Shown here piece after piece: positions 8,508 through 18,989 of a DNA stretch of 64,000 bases. Where the stretch lies: the NCBI GenBank assembly GCA_038087015.1, contig JASBNA010000052.1, positions 186,001 through 250,000 of the forward strand, in the 5' to 3' direction. The translations under genes and the position numbers were made by a program. Within the stretch, counting starts at the first letter, position 1. Each line of letters begins with the position of its first letter. The notes under the pieces are model-generated. The model saw only the letters and a program-made list of their open reading frames with translations, ran no database searches and was not told the DNA's origin. This stretch comes from Cerrena zonata. Taxonomy: Eukaryota > Basidiomycota > Agaricomycetes > Polyporales > Cerrenaceae.

Positions 8508-10478
8508 CTATTCAACATGAGAGACTTCGGCTTTTTCATTCCATTCGGGATTTGTAACAGCCATTCTTTGGTGGCTGTACAATGGAGGCTGATCGGCAAC
8601 TTTTTGACGTAAGACATGTCTTCTAAGGTTGATGAATAATTGATTGGTTTGGTATCGAGCATGCTTGAAAGAACTTACTCCGAAGACGTCGTCTAATTCC
8701 TCTAATGTTAAACCTTTAGTTTCTGGTAAGAACCATAACACCAAAAAGAAACCAACAATATTCCAAGCAGCGTAGAAACCAAAAGCACCAGTGGAGGTCA
8801 ATGAAACCATCATTTTGGGCCAGGTGAATGCCAAAATGAAATTGAAGAACCAACAGGTAGCAGTGGCAAAACCCATACCGATATCACGAATATAAAGAGG
8901 GAAAGCCTCAGCAGAGTAGGTGAAAGGAACTGGCCCTTCACCGGAAGAGTAGACTGCACTGAAAACGTAGATACCGGTAGCCACGATCCCGGTTTTCACA
9001 TACTTATCATCAGCTAAGAATCCGAACCCAGCGAAAAGCAAGAAACAGCACATCAATGGGAATGTTACAAGCAACAAGTTTCTTCTACCGAAAGTATCGA
9101 TGGTGTAGAAAGCCGGAATCGCAAACATAAAGTTAATCATCCCAAACCCCCAAGAAGCCAACATTCCTTGAACTTCAGAAAAACCAGCTTCGATGAAAAT
9201 GGATGAAGAGTAGTAGGCAATGACATTGATACCACAGAACTGTTGCATGAACATAACGATCCAAGCACCCAAAGCACCGTTTCTATTACGACGAATTGTG
9301 AACATTTCAATCAATCTTTTATACATTGGGACACCAACATAGGAGTTTTCTTCCTTTAACAAGACGTATTGGTAAAAGCAATCTCTAGCAGCGGCGATTT
9401 CCTCGTGTCTTAATTGTCTCAAGGACTCGAAAGCTTCCAAGTGACGATCTTTACCCATTAACCAACGAGGAGATTCAGGAACAAAAGGAACTTGAACCAA
9501 AACAATCAAAGCAGGAAGACCTGCACTACCCAACATCAACCTCCAATTCAAACCACCACTGATTCCATGAGGACCGACATAGTAGAAGGCCAAAGAAGCA
9601 ACGTAACCAAACATGATACCGACAGCGGTGAAGAATTGCCACAACATAACCAAACTACCTCTGATGGTATGGGGAGTGGTTTCAGCCGCATAAGCAGGAA
9701 CAGTTGCAGATTTAATCCCAATACCAAAACCCATAAGAAATCTGGCAATAAATAAATGGTACCATTTCAAGTTAACCAAGGCTTGCCAGAAGCAAGTGAC
9801 TGCACTGATTAAACAAGTCCAAAAAATTACCCATTTTCTACCTAACTTTCTATTCCAAGAATCACTCATCCAACAAGCAATACAGGAAGCACAAAGATAA
9901 GGAGCACCATTGATCAAACCTTCCATCAACTGAGGCTCTTCCATATCCAACAAACCCATTACTTTTGGGTAGAAAAGCGTAGCACCGTTAATAACAGACT
10001 GGTCCATACCTTGAACAGCAGCAGCCATGGAGCCCAAAGCAATAACTTCGACTAACTTGAATGGAATATGCCACCTTTTAGTAGCTTCTCTATTTAATCC
10101 GATTTTCTCTTCTTCTGATAAAAAGGGCATTGAGTTAAACTCACGGGGCAGTCTAGCCAAAGCAGCAGCTCGGGAAAACAATTCAGGGTCCAACCCATGC
10201 TTGAGAGCATAATTTCTACCCATTTGCATGGTTTGCTTTTCTGAATATTGAGCTAAAATATTACCCTTTTCACCACCACCAGCTTCACCAGTCTTGGAAT
10301 GAATAGAGTCACTATCATATTGTGGCTGTTGTTTAAGAGATGAAGAAGTGGAACTACTTTTATGTTCAATCAACCCATCAACTCCTACTCCAGTGCCAGC
10401 GACCAAGTCTGGATCATCTTCGATAGCAGGAACGTGATGAGAAGGATCAACACCAGCTTTTTCGGGATCTTTAGTCAT
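8508..10478 (-). CDS. MFS sugar/polyol transporter, tandem copy A
   Basis: 656 residues: a long hydrophilic N-terminal tail (about 150 residues), then 12 membrane spans of the sugar-porter type in the plasma membrane, then a cytoplasmic tail. Family motifs are the RFLMGFGIGIKSATVPAYAA block, PESPRWLMGKDRH after span 6, QQFCGINVIAYYSS in span 7, GRR after span 8, and PETKGLTLEELD after span 12. The span-1 region reads AAAVQGMDQSVINGA. The substrate cannot be told from sequence; hexose, inositol or another polyol is possible. It is followed head-to-tail by paralog B (11180-13147), with tracts identical even at silent sites, and by a more distant paralog C. Confidence 0.9.
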   Translation of the reverse strand: MTKDPEKAGVDPSHHVPAIEDDPDLVAGTGVGVDGLIEHKSSSTSSSLKQQPQYDSDSIHSKTGEAGGGEKGNILAQYSEKQTMQMGRNYALKHGLDPELFSRAAALARLPREFNSMPFLSEEEKIGLNREATKRWHIPFKLVEVIALGSMAAAVQGMDQSVINGATLFYPKVMGLLDMEEPQLMEGLINGAPYLCASCIACWMSDSWNRKLGRKWVIFWTCLISAVTCFWQALVNLKWYHLFIARFLMGFGIGIKSATVPAYAAETTPHTIRGSLVMLWQFFTAVGIMFGYVASLAFYYVGPHGISGGLNWRLMLGSAGLPALIVLVQVPFVPESPRWLMGKDRHLEAFESLRQLRHEEIAAARDCFYQYVLLKEENSYVGVPMYKRLIEMFTIRRNRNGALGAWIVMFMQQFCGINVIAYYSSSIFIEAGFSEVQGMLASWGFGMINFMFAIPAFYTIDTFGRRNLLLVTFPLMCCFLLFAGFGFLADDKYVKTGIVATGIYVFSAVYSSGEGPVPFTYSAEAFPLYIRDIGMGFATATCWFFNFILAFTWPKMMVSLTSTGAFGFYAAWNIVGFFLVLWFLPETKGLTLEELDDVFGVSSFKHARYQTNQLFINLRRHVLRQKVADQPPLYSHQRMAVTNPEWNEKAEVSHVE

Positions 10479-11179
10479 ACTTTAGTCTTTAATTTACACA
10501 ATTATACTAAAATATAACTTGAAAATGCTAATTTTTAATGAGAGAAACCCCAGCTTTTATACTATTTACACTCCATACAATCAGGAAACGAAGAAGGAGG
10601 GGGTTAAATGATCATATTGGGCTATTGGTACGCTCAAGCAAATTGAATATTATTAAGAATTATTAGTTGATATTAAGAAAAATAGATTTCTTCAAGAAAA
10701 ATCTACTTCAAAACAATAATCATATATTCCTGGTTTTGGAACGGCTACATTCACGAGAACCGAGGGGACGGTGGCCCCTCGGTTTTTCTCCAGCAAAACC
10801 CCCGGTTTCCCCGATTTGAAGACAAAACCAAGGATTTTCAAGCCAGAAACTTGACAGCTTGAGAATGACAAGCTTTGTCTTGACAAGAAGATTAATTTTG
10901 ACGTGCCGTGAAATGTAGTTAACGATCTTTGTTATGTAGTATAATAGAATTGTTAGCAGAAATGGCTGCAACTCAGAAGTTCCAGGAACAAGATGAACGC
11001 GGAAAAATGTATTTTCAGATTAATCTATACGTTAGCAACGTGAACATTCCAATTTTAATTGAATGTTATTACCTACGGGTTGTAAGCTTAGATAAGTATA
11101 TAGAATCTCATTAAATTTATATTAGAAACATAGAAAAATATATCAGAACAAAGATTAAAGGAAAGAATTAAAGATTACA
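10479..11179 (-). promoter_or_regulatory. Upstream region of transporter A, with STRE-containing hairpin
   Basis: 701 bp between copies A and B. It holds a perfect 9-bp inverted repeat (ACCGAGGGG at 10759-10767, CCCCTCGGT at 10775-10783, 7-base loop). Each arm contains the AGGGG/CCCCT core of yeast stress-response elements. A 19-bp block (aagttccaggaacaagatg, 10977-10995) recurs upstream of copy B. Both point to regulated, partly shared expression; function is inferred. Confidence 0.5.
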
Positions 11180-13147
11180 CTATTCAACATGAGAAACCTC
11201 AGCTTTATCATTCCATTCAGGATTGGTGACAGCCATTCTTTGATGAGTATATAATGGAGGTTGGTCGGCAACGTTTTGACGTAAAACATATCTTCTAAAA
11301 TTAATAAATAATTGTTTGGTTTGGTATTTAGCATGCTTTGTAGTACTCACACCGAAGACGTCGTCTAATTCTTCCAAAGTCAAACCTTTAGTTTCTGGTA
11401 AGAACCATAACACCAAAAAGAAACCAACAATATTCCAAGCAGCGTAGAAACCAAAAGCACCAGTGGAGGTCAACGAAACCATCATTTTGGGCCAGGTGAA
11501 TGCCAAAATGAAATTGAAGAACCAACAGGTAGCAGTGGCAAAACCCATACCGATATCACGAATATAAAGAGGGAAAGCCTCAGCAGAGTAGGTGAAAGGA
11601 ACTGGCCCTTCACCGGAAGAGTAGACTGCACTGAAAACGTAGATACCGGTAGCCACGATCCCGGTTTTCACATACTTATCATCAGCTAAGAATCCGAACC
11701 CAGCGAAAAGCAAGAAACAGCACATCAATGGGAATGTTACAAGCAACAAGTTTCTTCTACCGAAAGTATCGATGGTGTAGAAAGCCGGAATAGCGAAAAT
11801 GAAATTAATCATCCCAAAACCCCAAGAAGCCAACATCCCTTGAACTTCGGAGAAACCAGCTTCGATGAAAATGGATGAAGAGTAGTAGGCAATGACATTG
11901 ATACCACAGAACTGTTGCATGAACATAACGATCCAAGCACCCAAAGCACCGTTTCTATTACGACGAATGGTGAACATTTCAATCATTCTTTTGTAGAGGG
12001 GAACACCAACATAGGAGTTTTCTTCCTTTAACAAGACATATTGGTAAAAGCAATCTCTAGCAGCGGCGATTTCTTCATGTCTCAATTGTCTCAAGGACTC
12101 GAAAGCGTCCAAGTGACGATCTTTACCCATTAACCAACGAGGAGATTCAGGAACAAAAGGAACTTGAACCAAAACAATCAAAGCAGGAATACAAGCACTA
12201 CCCAACATCAACCTCCAATTCAAACCACCACTGATTCCATGAGGACCGACATAGTAGAAGGCCAAAGAAGCAACGTAACCAAACATGATACCGACAGCGG
12301 TGAAGAATTGCCACAACATAACCAAACTACCTCTGATGGTATGGGGAGTGGTCTCAGCCGCATAAGCAGGAACAGTTGCAGATTTAATCCCAATACCGAA
12401 CCCTAAAAAGAATCTAGCTAAGAACAAATGGTACCACTTCAAGTTAACCAAGGCTTGCCAAATACAAGTGATTGCACTGATTAAACAGGTCCAGAAAATG
12501 GTCCATTTTCTACCCAATCTTTTATTCCAGGCATCACTCATCCAACAAGCGATAGTCGAAGCACAAAGATAAGGAGCACCATTGATCAAACCTTCCATCA
12601 ACTGAGGTTCTTTCATATCCAACAACCCCATTTCTTTTGGATAGAAAAGGGTGGCCCCATTAATAACCGATTCATCCATACCTTGAACAGCAGCAGCCAT
12701 GGAGCCCAAAGCAATGACCGCAACCAACTTTAATGGAATATGCCATCTTTTGGTAGCTTCTTTATTCAAACCGACCTTCTCTTCTTCTGATAAAAAGGGC
12801 ATTGAGTTAAACTCACGGGGCAGTCTAGCCAAAGCAGCAGCTCGGGAAAACAATTCAGGGTCCAACCCATGCTTGAGAGCATAATTTCTACCCATTTGCA
12901 TGGTTTGTTTTTCAGAGTATTGGGCTAAGATATTGCCTCGTTCACCACCGCCGGCTTCAGCCGTTTTAGAATGAAGCGACTCGATATCGGAGTGAGCATT
13001 CTTTTGCTTGATTGAAGAAGAAGTAGAACTATTATGTTCAAACAACCCATCATTACCAACACCAGTACCAGCAACCAAGTCTGGATCATTTTCAATGGCA
13101 GGAGCATGATGAGCAGGGTCAACGCCAGCTTTTTCCGGGTCTTTCAT
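11180..13147 (-). CDS. MFS sugar/polyol transporter, tandem copy B
   Basis: 655 residues, same architecture as copy A: hydrophilic N-tail, 12 spans, PESPRWLMGKDRH, QQFCGINVIAYYSS and PETKGLTLEELD motifs. The proteins are nearly identical from about residue 100 onward. DNA of copies A and B is identical over blocks such as 8803-9119 versus 11475-11791 (317 bp, no mismatch), while flanking blocks differ at many silent sites, as gene conversion would produce. The N-terminal 70 residues are the most divergent part. Substrate not determinable; a dosage or condition-specific pair with copy A is likely. Confidence 0.9.
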   Translation of the reverse strand: MKDPEKAGVDPAHHAPAIENDPDLVAGTGVGNDGLFEHNSSTSSSIKQKNAHSDIESLHSKTAEAGGGERGNILAQYSEKQTMQMGRNYALKHGLDPELFSRAAALARLPREFNSMPFLSEEEKVGLNKEATKRWHIPLKLVAVIALGSMAAAVQGMDESVINGATLFYPKEMGLLDMKEPQLMEGLINGAPYLCASTIACWMSDAWNKRLGRKWTIFWTCLISAITCIWQALVNLKWYHLFLARFFLGFGIGIKSATVPAYAAETTPHTIRGSLVMLWQFFTAVGIMFGYVASLAFYYVGPHGISGGLNWRLMLGSACIPALIVLVQVPFVPESPRWLMGKDRHLDAFESLRQLRHEEIAAARDCFYQYVLLKEENSYVGVPLYKRMIEMFTIRRNRNGALGAWIVMFMQQFCGINVIAYYSSSIFIEAGFSEVQGMLASWGFGMINFIFAIPAFYTIDTFGRRNLLLVTFPLMCCFLLFAGFGFLADDKYVKTGIVATGIYVFSAVYSSGEGPVPFTYSAEAFPLYIRDIGMGFATATCWFFNFILAFTWPKMMVSLTSTGAFGFYAAWNIVGFFLVLWFLPETKGLTLEELDDVFGVSTTKHAKYQTKQLFINFRRYVLRQNVADQPPLYTHQRMAVTNPEWNDKAEVSHVE

Positions 13148-15078
13148 TTTTTAATTATAGCAGATGAAGAGAAATAAAGCAAACAATACTAAATCAAGGG
13201 GAAAAGTGTCCACCTTTTTATACCAGATACATCCAACTACATCTTACATGGATGGAAAGGGTAGCAAGGAGGGGCCGTAGTGAAACCTACTGTTAAATTA
13301 CTGACAAATTTAAACATCAAAACAATGTCAGCTTCTAGAGAAAATAATATTTTTTTACTATACCTCAACCATTTCCGCGGGGAGGGTTAATTCCCCATAT
13401 TGCTAGCTGGGACCGGATTTCAAGGAAAGGCTTTATCAATTCTATATTTACTAGAAGTATAACATCCTTAGCGATTGACTACGACAAGTTTTAAGTTCCA
13501 GGAACAAGATGGCGCGCGAGAAGAAAGATTCAGCCTTTCCCAACAATATAACGCTCTGATCACAGATAAGATGAATAACGAGAGTCTTATCATATTTGTG
13601 AAGGCATTTGGGTGTTACAATCAAAAAGTTAGAGACAAAAAATACGGAACCAACAACTTTTGGGTACCGCAAATAAATTTACCCAAAGCGTAAACTTGCA
13701 CAAATACAAAGAGTGACTAAGATAAAAAATATATATATTTTTTTTTTTTTACTTTTTTTTTAACACCCAACCGTCCCCCCCCCCGGAATAGGCCCAGCCT
13801 CCGGTCGGAATGGAAAGAATGTGGGGTGCGTTACAAGGCGAGCCCTGCAAGTGCGTCCCACGCTCGCAACCGCAGACAATACAATTTCGTGGAGAACAGT
13901 GAAATAATAATTATTTTTCGAGATATTTTATACTTTCTGTATTTGCAACCATTACTCAATGAAGTTAATTTTGGGGGATTACACGATTTGCCGAATGGCC
14001 AATAGATACATATGGTGTTATCTTTGACCCAGGTTATCGGATGACGTAGACTACACGATAGACTGTATTGCACTACTCTAGTACAGCTCTACAACTCTAG
14101 TACAACTCTACAACTCTAGTACAACTCTACAACTCTAGTACAACTCTACAACTCTAGTACAACTCTAGTACAACTATAGTCCAACCATAGTATAGTCCGT
14201 TCTGGTACCATTTTGGCACCGTTCGGGCTGTCCTGAGAAACTGTAAAAACACCCAACCCGCAAGAAGCAAGAATTAACCTGCAAACCTCGACCATTGCTT
14301 TTGGTTAAGGTGCACTGGGGCAGAGGGATCTCTGAAAATCTCACCATAGAATACCATAAAAGATAACTGGAGGTGTAAGGCTGAATAAGAAAGATTCTGG
14401 GGATATCCCTGCTGAGGAATACGGCAGAAGGCGGGTTCATGAAAAAGTCCCAGAGAAATATCTTGCTTAAATACAATCCAAATGGAATAATTAAGGGAAA
14501 GTAATTCGGAGATTTATATTATCACGGCAATTATTCTCCTGGCCATTATTATTATATTTTATATACCCTCTTTTTTTCCCTCAACAATCAACGGCAGATA
14601 CCAGTCCAGTGCTTGGACTTGTTTGACTCGTTGACTCAATCACAAAAACTGAACCTGGTCTCCATAAAGTGGGGGAAATCATGGGGTTTTGTACAACTGG
14701 TTAGATCAACGTAGAATTTCAAGACTCTTGTACTCTAGAAAATTCTCTTATGGGTGTCCTTTACGCGATTAAGGTTATGAATGAATACCTTTATGGTATT
14801 CCGTGTTTGGAATATTCTTTTTTGTTTCCTTACTTTGTACGATATAAGCTTTTCATGGTATGATCAAGTATATCCTTGCTCTATATAAGCTCTGATATTC
14901 CCAGTTGATGTTTGTCGATTATAATTCTATAATTCTTTAATCCGTTCGATTTTTCCATATTTTTTCTGTGATTCTTTAACTTCGGATTATTTACTCCACC
15001 TTTCTGCTCCACTCCCGCCCCTCTTCGTATACCACCCCGTTTTCAGACAAGTCAAAAAAAAGGTTGTTGACAAAAAAT
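13148..15078. promoter_or_regulatory. Divergent promoter region between transporters B and C
   Basis: 1.9 kb between divergent genes. On the copy B side it carries the 19-bp block aagttccaggaacaagatg (13493-13511) shared with copy A. Further in are a T-rich tract (about 13738-13760), a C10 run (13775-13784) and a 19-bp minisatellite (14081-14178). On the copy C side, TGACTC at 14624 and TGACTCA at 14632 match the Gcn4/AP-1 core, and tatataag at 14882-14889 is a likely TATA box. I see no coding sequence; the small open frames here lack recognisable features. Confidence 0.55.
14081..14178. repeat. 19-bp minisatellite
   Basis: Four consecutive 19-bp units of gtaca(a/g)ctctacaactcta (starts 14081, 14100, 14119, 14138), then truncated 11-bp units (gtacaactcta, gtacaactata) decaying into the flank. 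Each unit is itself an imperfect doubling of an acaactcta core. It lies in the intergenic region between two transporters. Confidence 0.9.
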
Positions 15079-16965
15079 ATGACATCACCTTCTTCGGTTG
15101 AAAAATTGTCGTTTGAACATGACGATGCTCTTCTTAGTCAACCCACTAAACCGGTTGCAAAAGATTTGGAAACTTCTTCTTTCTCCTCAGGCTCTTCAAA
15201 TAATGAGGGTAATATCTTAACCCAGTATTCCGAAGAACAAACTGAGCAAATGGGTAAACTGTATGCTGCCAAATATGGTTTGGACGTTGATTTGTTTGGT
15301 AAAGCTGCTCTTTTGGCCCGTCTGCCCAATTCTTTCAATTCAATGTCCTTTTTATCTGATGAACAGAAATCAGCTTTAAATAAAGAAATTACTCAGAAAT
15401 GGTCCGTCCCCTTTGAGTTAGTTAAAGTGATCTTTTTAAGTTCAATGACCGCTGCCGTCCAAGGTATGGACGAAACAGTCATCAATGGTGCCACCTTGTT
15501 CTACCCAGAAGTCATGGGGGTTACTAATATGAAAAATGCCGATTTAATAGAAGGTTTAATCAATGGTGCACCTTATCTCTGTGCTTCTTGTATCGCTTGC
15601 TGGTTAAGTGATCTGTGGAATAAAAAATTAGGTAGAAGATGGACCATTTTTTGGGCTTGTTCAATTAGTGCAATCACTTGTATTTGGCAAGCCTTGGTTA
15701 ACTTGAAATGGTACCATTTGTTCTTAGCTAGATTCTTTTTAGGTTTCGGGGTGGGTATCAATTCTGCCACCGTTCCTGCTTATGCTGCAGAGGCTGCCCC
15801 TTCTACCATTAGAGGTAGTTTGGTTATGTTGTGGCAATTCTTTACCGCAGTGGGTATGATGTTTGGTTACGTTTCTTCTTTGGCGTTCTACCACGTCGGT
15901 CATAATGGTATTAGTGGTGGGTTAAATTGGAGATTGATGTTGGGTAGTGCTTGTATTCCTGCTTTAATCGTTATGGTGCAAGCTCCTTTTGTTCCCGAAT
16001 CTCCTCGTTGGTTAATGGGTAAAGATCGCCATTTAGAATCTTTTAATTCTCTTAATTCTTTAAGAAATGATCCTATTCTGGCTGCAAGAGATACTTTCTA
16101 CCAATATGTTTTGTTGAAAGAAGAAGGTTCCGTCACTAATATCCCAACCTATAAAAGATTAATCGAAATGTTTACCATTCGTCGTAACAGAAATGGTGCT
16201 TTAGGTGCTTGGATCGTTATGTTTATGCAACAATTCTGCGGTATTAATGCAATTGCTTACTATTCTTCTTCAATTTTTAAACAAGCCCATTTCTCTAATG
16301 TTCAAGCAATGTTGGCTTCTTGGGGGTTTGGGATGTTAAATTTCTTATTTGCAATCCCCGCCTTCTACACTATTGATACTTGGGGTAGAAGAAAATTGTT
16401 ATTACTTACTTTCCCCTTGATGTCTCTTTTCCTCTTTATGGCTGGTTTTGGTTTCTTATGTGATGATAAAGATGGTAAAGTTGGTATTGTTGCAACTGGT
16501 ATCTACTTATTTACTTGTGTTTATTCTTCAGGTGAAGGGCCAGTTCCTTTCACTTATTCTGCTGAAGCTTTCCCTCTTTATATCCGTGACTTAGGTATGG
16601 GTTTTGCCACTGCTACTTGTTGGTTCTTCAATTTTATTTTGGCATTTACTTGGCCAAGATTAGTAAACGCTTTCACTCCAACTGGGGCCTTTTGTTGGTA
16701 CGCTGGTTGGAACGTTGTTGGTTTCTTCTTAGTTTTATGGTTCTTACCAGAAACTAAAGGTTTAACTTTAGAAGAATTGGATGAAGTTTTCAGTATTCCA
16801 ACCATGACCCACGCTAAATGGCAAACCAAAGAATTCATCTTGGATATTAGAAGAGTTGTCTTCAAACAAGATGTCATCCCCCAAGAACCTTTATACTCAA
16901 GCCATAGAATGGCTGTTACTAATCCAATTTGGAATGATAAATCAGACTTCAAACATGTGGAATAA
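15079..16965 (+). CDS. MFS sugar/polyol transporter, divergent copy C
   Basis: 628 residues from the ATG at 15079; an in-frame TTG five codons upstream is not a credible start. It has the same 12-span sugar-porter fold and motifs as copies A and B (AAAVQGMDETVINGA, PESPRWLMGKDRH, QQFCGINAIAYYSS, PETKGLTLEELDEVF) but is clearly diverged in DNA sequence and has a shorter N-terminal tail. In-frame CTG codons at 15259, 15613 and 16078 align with Asn, Ser/Ala and Ala of the paralogs, supporting CTG = Ser. Head-to-head with copy B. The substrate is not determinable, but probably shares chemistry with A and B. Confidence 0.9.
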   Translation: MTSPSSVEKLSFEHDDALLSQPTKPVAKDLETSSFSSGSSNNEGNILTQYSEEQTEQMGKLYAAKYGLDVDLFGKAALLARLPNSFNSMSFLSDEQKSALNKEITQKWSVPFELVKVIFLSSMTAAVQGMDETVINGATLFYPEVMGVTNMKNADLIEGLINGAPYLCASCIACWLSDLWNKKLGRRWTIFWACSISAITCIWQALVNLKWYHLFLARFFLGFGVGINSATVPAYAAEAAPSTIRGSLVMLWQFFTAVGMMFGYVSSLAFYHVGHNGISGGLNWRLMLGSACIPALIVMVQAPFVPESPRWLMGKDRHLESFNSLNSLRNDPILAARDTFYQYVLLKEEGSVTNIPTYKRLIEMFTIRRNRNGALGAWIVMFMQQFCGINAIAYYSSSIFKQAHFSNVQAMLASWGFGMLNFLFAIPAFYTIDTWGRRKLLLLTFPLMSLFLFMAGFGFLCDDKDGKVGIVATGIYLFTCVYSSGEGPVPFTYSAEAFPLYIRDLGMGFATATCWFFNFILAFTWPRLVNAFTPTGAFCWYAGWNVVGFFLVLWFLPETKGLTLEELDEVFSIPTMTHAKWQTKEFILDIRRVVFKQDVIPQEPLYSSHRMAVTNPIWNDKSDFKHVE

Positions 16966-17137
16966 TTTCACTTACTTTATAGACCTATAGACCATTCCCA
17001 ATTAACTGTTTTGAGCCGTTTTATCCGTGTTTTATATATTTTTATATTAAAAAATACAAACTCTTATGTTTATTGAATACAAATATACAAAAATATTGAA
17101 TTAAACAATTATTTTACAAAATTTTAACTAATCAAAC

Positions 17138-18586
17138 TTATCTTAAAAAATCTCTCAAATAACCACCTAACTTATTGGCACCATCTTCTAATGCATCTTT
17201 CAAAACATCCAAATCTTGATTTGCATTACCAGAAAATTTTGAAGCAAAGTCTCTGGCACTTGCTTCTAAATCAGCTAAGCTTTGACCTCCGTTACCAGCA
17301 CCACGGGCTGCATTACTTGTTCCTTCTTCTTCGCCAAAGTAAGAGTTTGAACTAATTGATTGAGCTCCATTGAATGCTTGTAATTTAGCTCTAGCTTCAT
17401 TTTTAGCTTGCTCATCAAATCTTGGACCCCTACCAAAAAATTCATCTGATGAAATACCCTTTTGAGTACCAAATTTATTAGAGACTTCACCGGTATATTT
17501 AACTTCTTTGTATTGTTTTTTAGCTGGATCAGTTAAATTATTATCACCTTGAACCATTCCAAATCCTAATCTTTGGAACTGTTGAGTAGTTTCCTTGATT
17601 GGAACTTTCGAAGCTGAATCATCTTTTGATGATGACAAGGATAATGGTTTTTTAGATTCGTTAGGAGTAATTGAATTCAAAGGAGAACTAACACCAGTGT
17701 TAGTACTTGAAGTCCCGTTGGTGTTAGGGGTTTCAACTTGAGGATTATAGCCCAATTTTTTAGCTTCTTCTGCTTCTTTTTTAGCCTTCTTTTCAATTTC
17801 ATCGAAATCAATTTCTTCTTCGTCGTTTTTGTTAATTTTTTTGGCAGCTAATCTTGAAGTACGAGGACCATTACCTTTAGAGGATAAAATTGATTTCTTA
17901 GCGGCAGTTGCACTATTCTTATTAGCCAATCTAGAAGAAGAGGTAGTGGTAGTACGTGTAGTGATGGGTCTTTTAGTAGTTGAGTTGTTCGAGTTAACTG
18001 ATGAAAGATCATCAGTAGAAGCATTTGGAGTGATATTCTTGGAAGATAATGGAGATGGAGTGGCATTTATTGGTTTATTCCAATTGGTGAAAAAATCATC
18101 GGTTGAATTACTATTTGAATTTGAATTAGAATCAAGAACTGATAAATTATCAGTTGAATCATCTAAAGTAACAGTATCTGGATGTTTAGCAGAATCTTGT
18201 AAAGCAGTTTGTTTCAATTTTTCTTTATACTTTTTAGCAACAGGACTAGTATATTTTGCAATCAGATCAACATTTTTATTATTAACGTATTGAGATCCAC
18301 CATTCTTAATGAAGAACTCTTTAGCGTTATGATTACCACCAAATTTGAAATGTCTCAATTGGATTTTTTGCCATGAATCCAAATTAGTTGACTTAACAAA
18401 CGAAATATGGACACCCATATTTCTATGAACTGCTGAACATTCTAAACATAATAAAACCCCAAACGGAATTGAAGACCATGTTGGGTTTCTATTTGGACAA
18501 TCAAAACACACTTGATTAGCCGGGTGTTGTTTCAACTTATTGAAAATGGCCTGAGCTTCTTCCTTGGTAGCGTAACTATCAGACAT
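17138..18586 (-). CDS. GLO3: ARF GTPase-activating protein, Glo3/ArfGAP2-3 type
   Basis: Stimulates GTP hydrolysis by Arf1 in COPI retrograde transport at the Golgi. 482 residues. The N-terminal ArfGAP zinc finger has C27-x2-C30-x16-C47-x2-C50, followed by [15 protein letters not shown] with the arginine finger in HRNMGVH. The middle is Ser/Thr/Asn-rich and disordered, with basic patches. The C-terminus carries repeats of the Glo3-type motif ([12 protein letters not shown], then [11 protein letters not shown]) and an amphipathic tail, distinguishing it from Gcs1-type ArfGAPs. The start ATG directly precedes the finger at the usual distance. No lesion seen. Confidence 0.93.
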   Translation of the reverse strand: MSDSYATKEEAQAIFNKLKQHPANQVCFDCPNRNPTWSSIPFGVLLCLECSAVHRNMGVHISFVKSTNLDSWQKIQLRHFKFGGNHNAKEFFIKNGGSQYVNNKNVDLIAKYTSPVAKKYKEKLKQTALQDSAKHPDTVTLDDSTDNLSVLDSNSNSNSNSTDDFFTNWNKPINATPSPLSSKNITPNASTDDLSSVNSNNSTTKRPITTRTTTTSSSRLANKNSATAAKKSILSSKGNGPRTSRLAAKKINKNDEEEIDFDEIEKKAKKEAEEAKKLGYNPQVETPNTNGTSSTNTGVSSPLNSITPNESKKPLSLSSSKDDSASKVPIKETTQQFQRLGFGMVQGDNNLTDPAKKQYKEVKYTGEVSNKFGTQKGISSDEFFGRGPRFDEQAKNEARAKLQAFNGAQSISSNSYFGEEEGTSNAARGAGNGGQSLADLEASARDFASKFSGNANQDLDVLKDALEDGANKLGGYLRDFLR

Positions 18587-18989
18587 GCTTCTTAATCTAT
18601 TGATCTAAAATGAAATTATACTGTTATTAAACTTAGCCAAAAAAAACAGAGCTTGATGAATAGTTAAAACTGAGCACAATTCTTTCACCTTTCACCTTGA
18701 AACTATCAACAACTCACTGAAGGTTTCCGTAAAGTTACTTACTCTTTGAAAAGATTATAAAGTTTACAATGTTCAAATAAAAAGTACCAATAGAAAAGGA
18801 AAAAAAAGAAAAACACCAAAAACTACGTACGTGTAAGGATCAATCAATTGTCAAGAGAAACACCCAGACACCAACAAAAAGAAAAGAGGTCCCAATAGGT
18901 TGCAACAACAACTAAGTAGATACTATTTATATTTTAAAGTATGATATTTACAGATATTAAGTATGTAGTAGAAAGGAGAGGAGAGGTAA
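18587..18989. other. Intergenic region between GLO3 and TIM44
   Basis: 403 bp carrying the GLO3 promoter side and the TIM44 3' end (both genes on the minus strand). It is AT-rich, with a purine-rich stretch around 18797-18814. No gene or clear factor site recognised. Confidence 0.4.
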
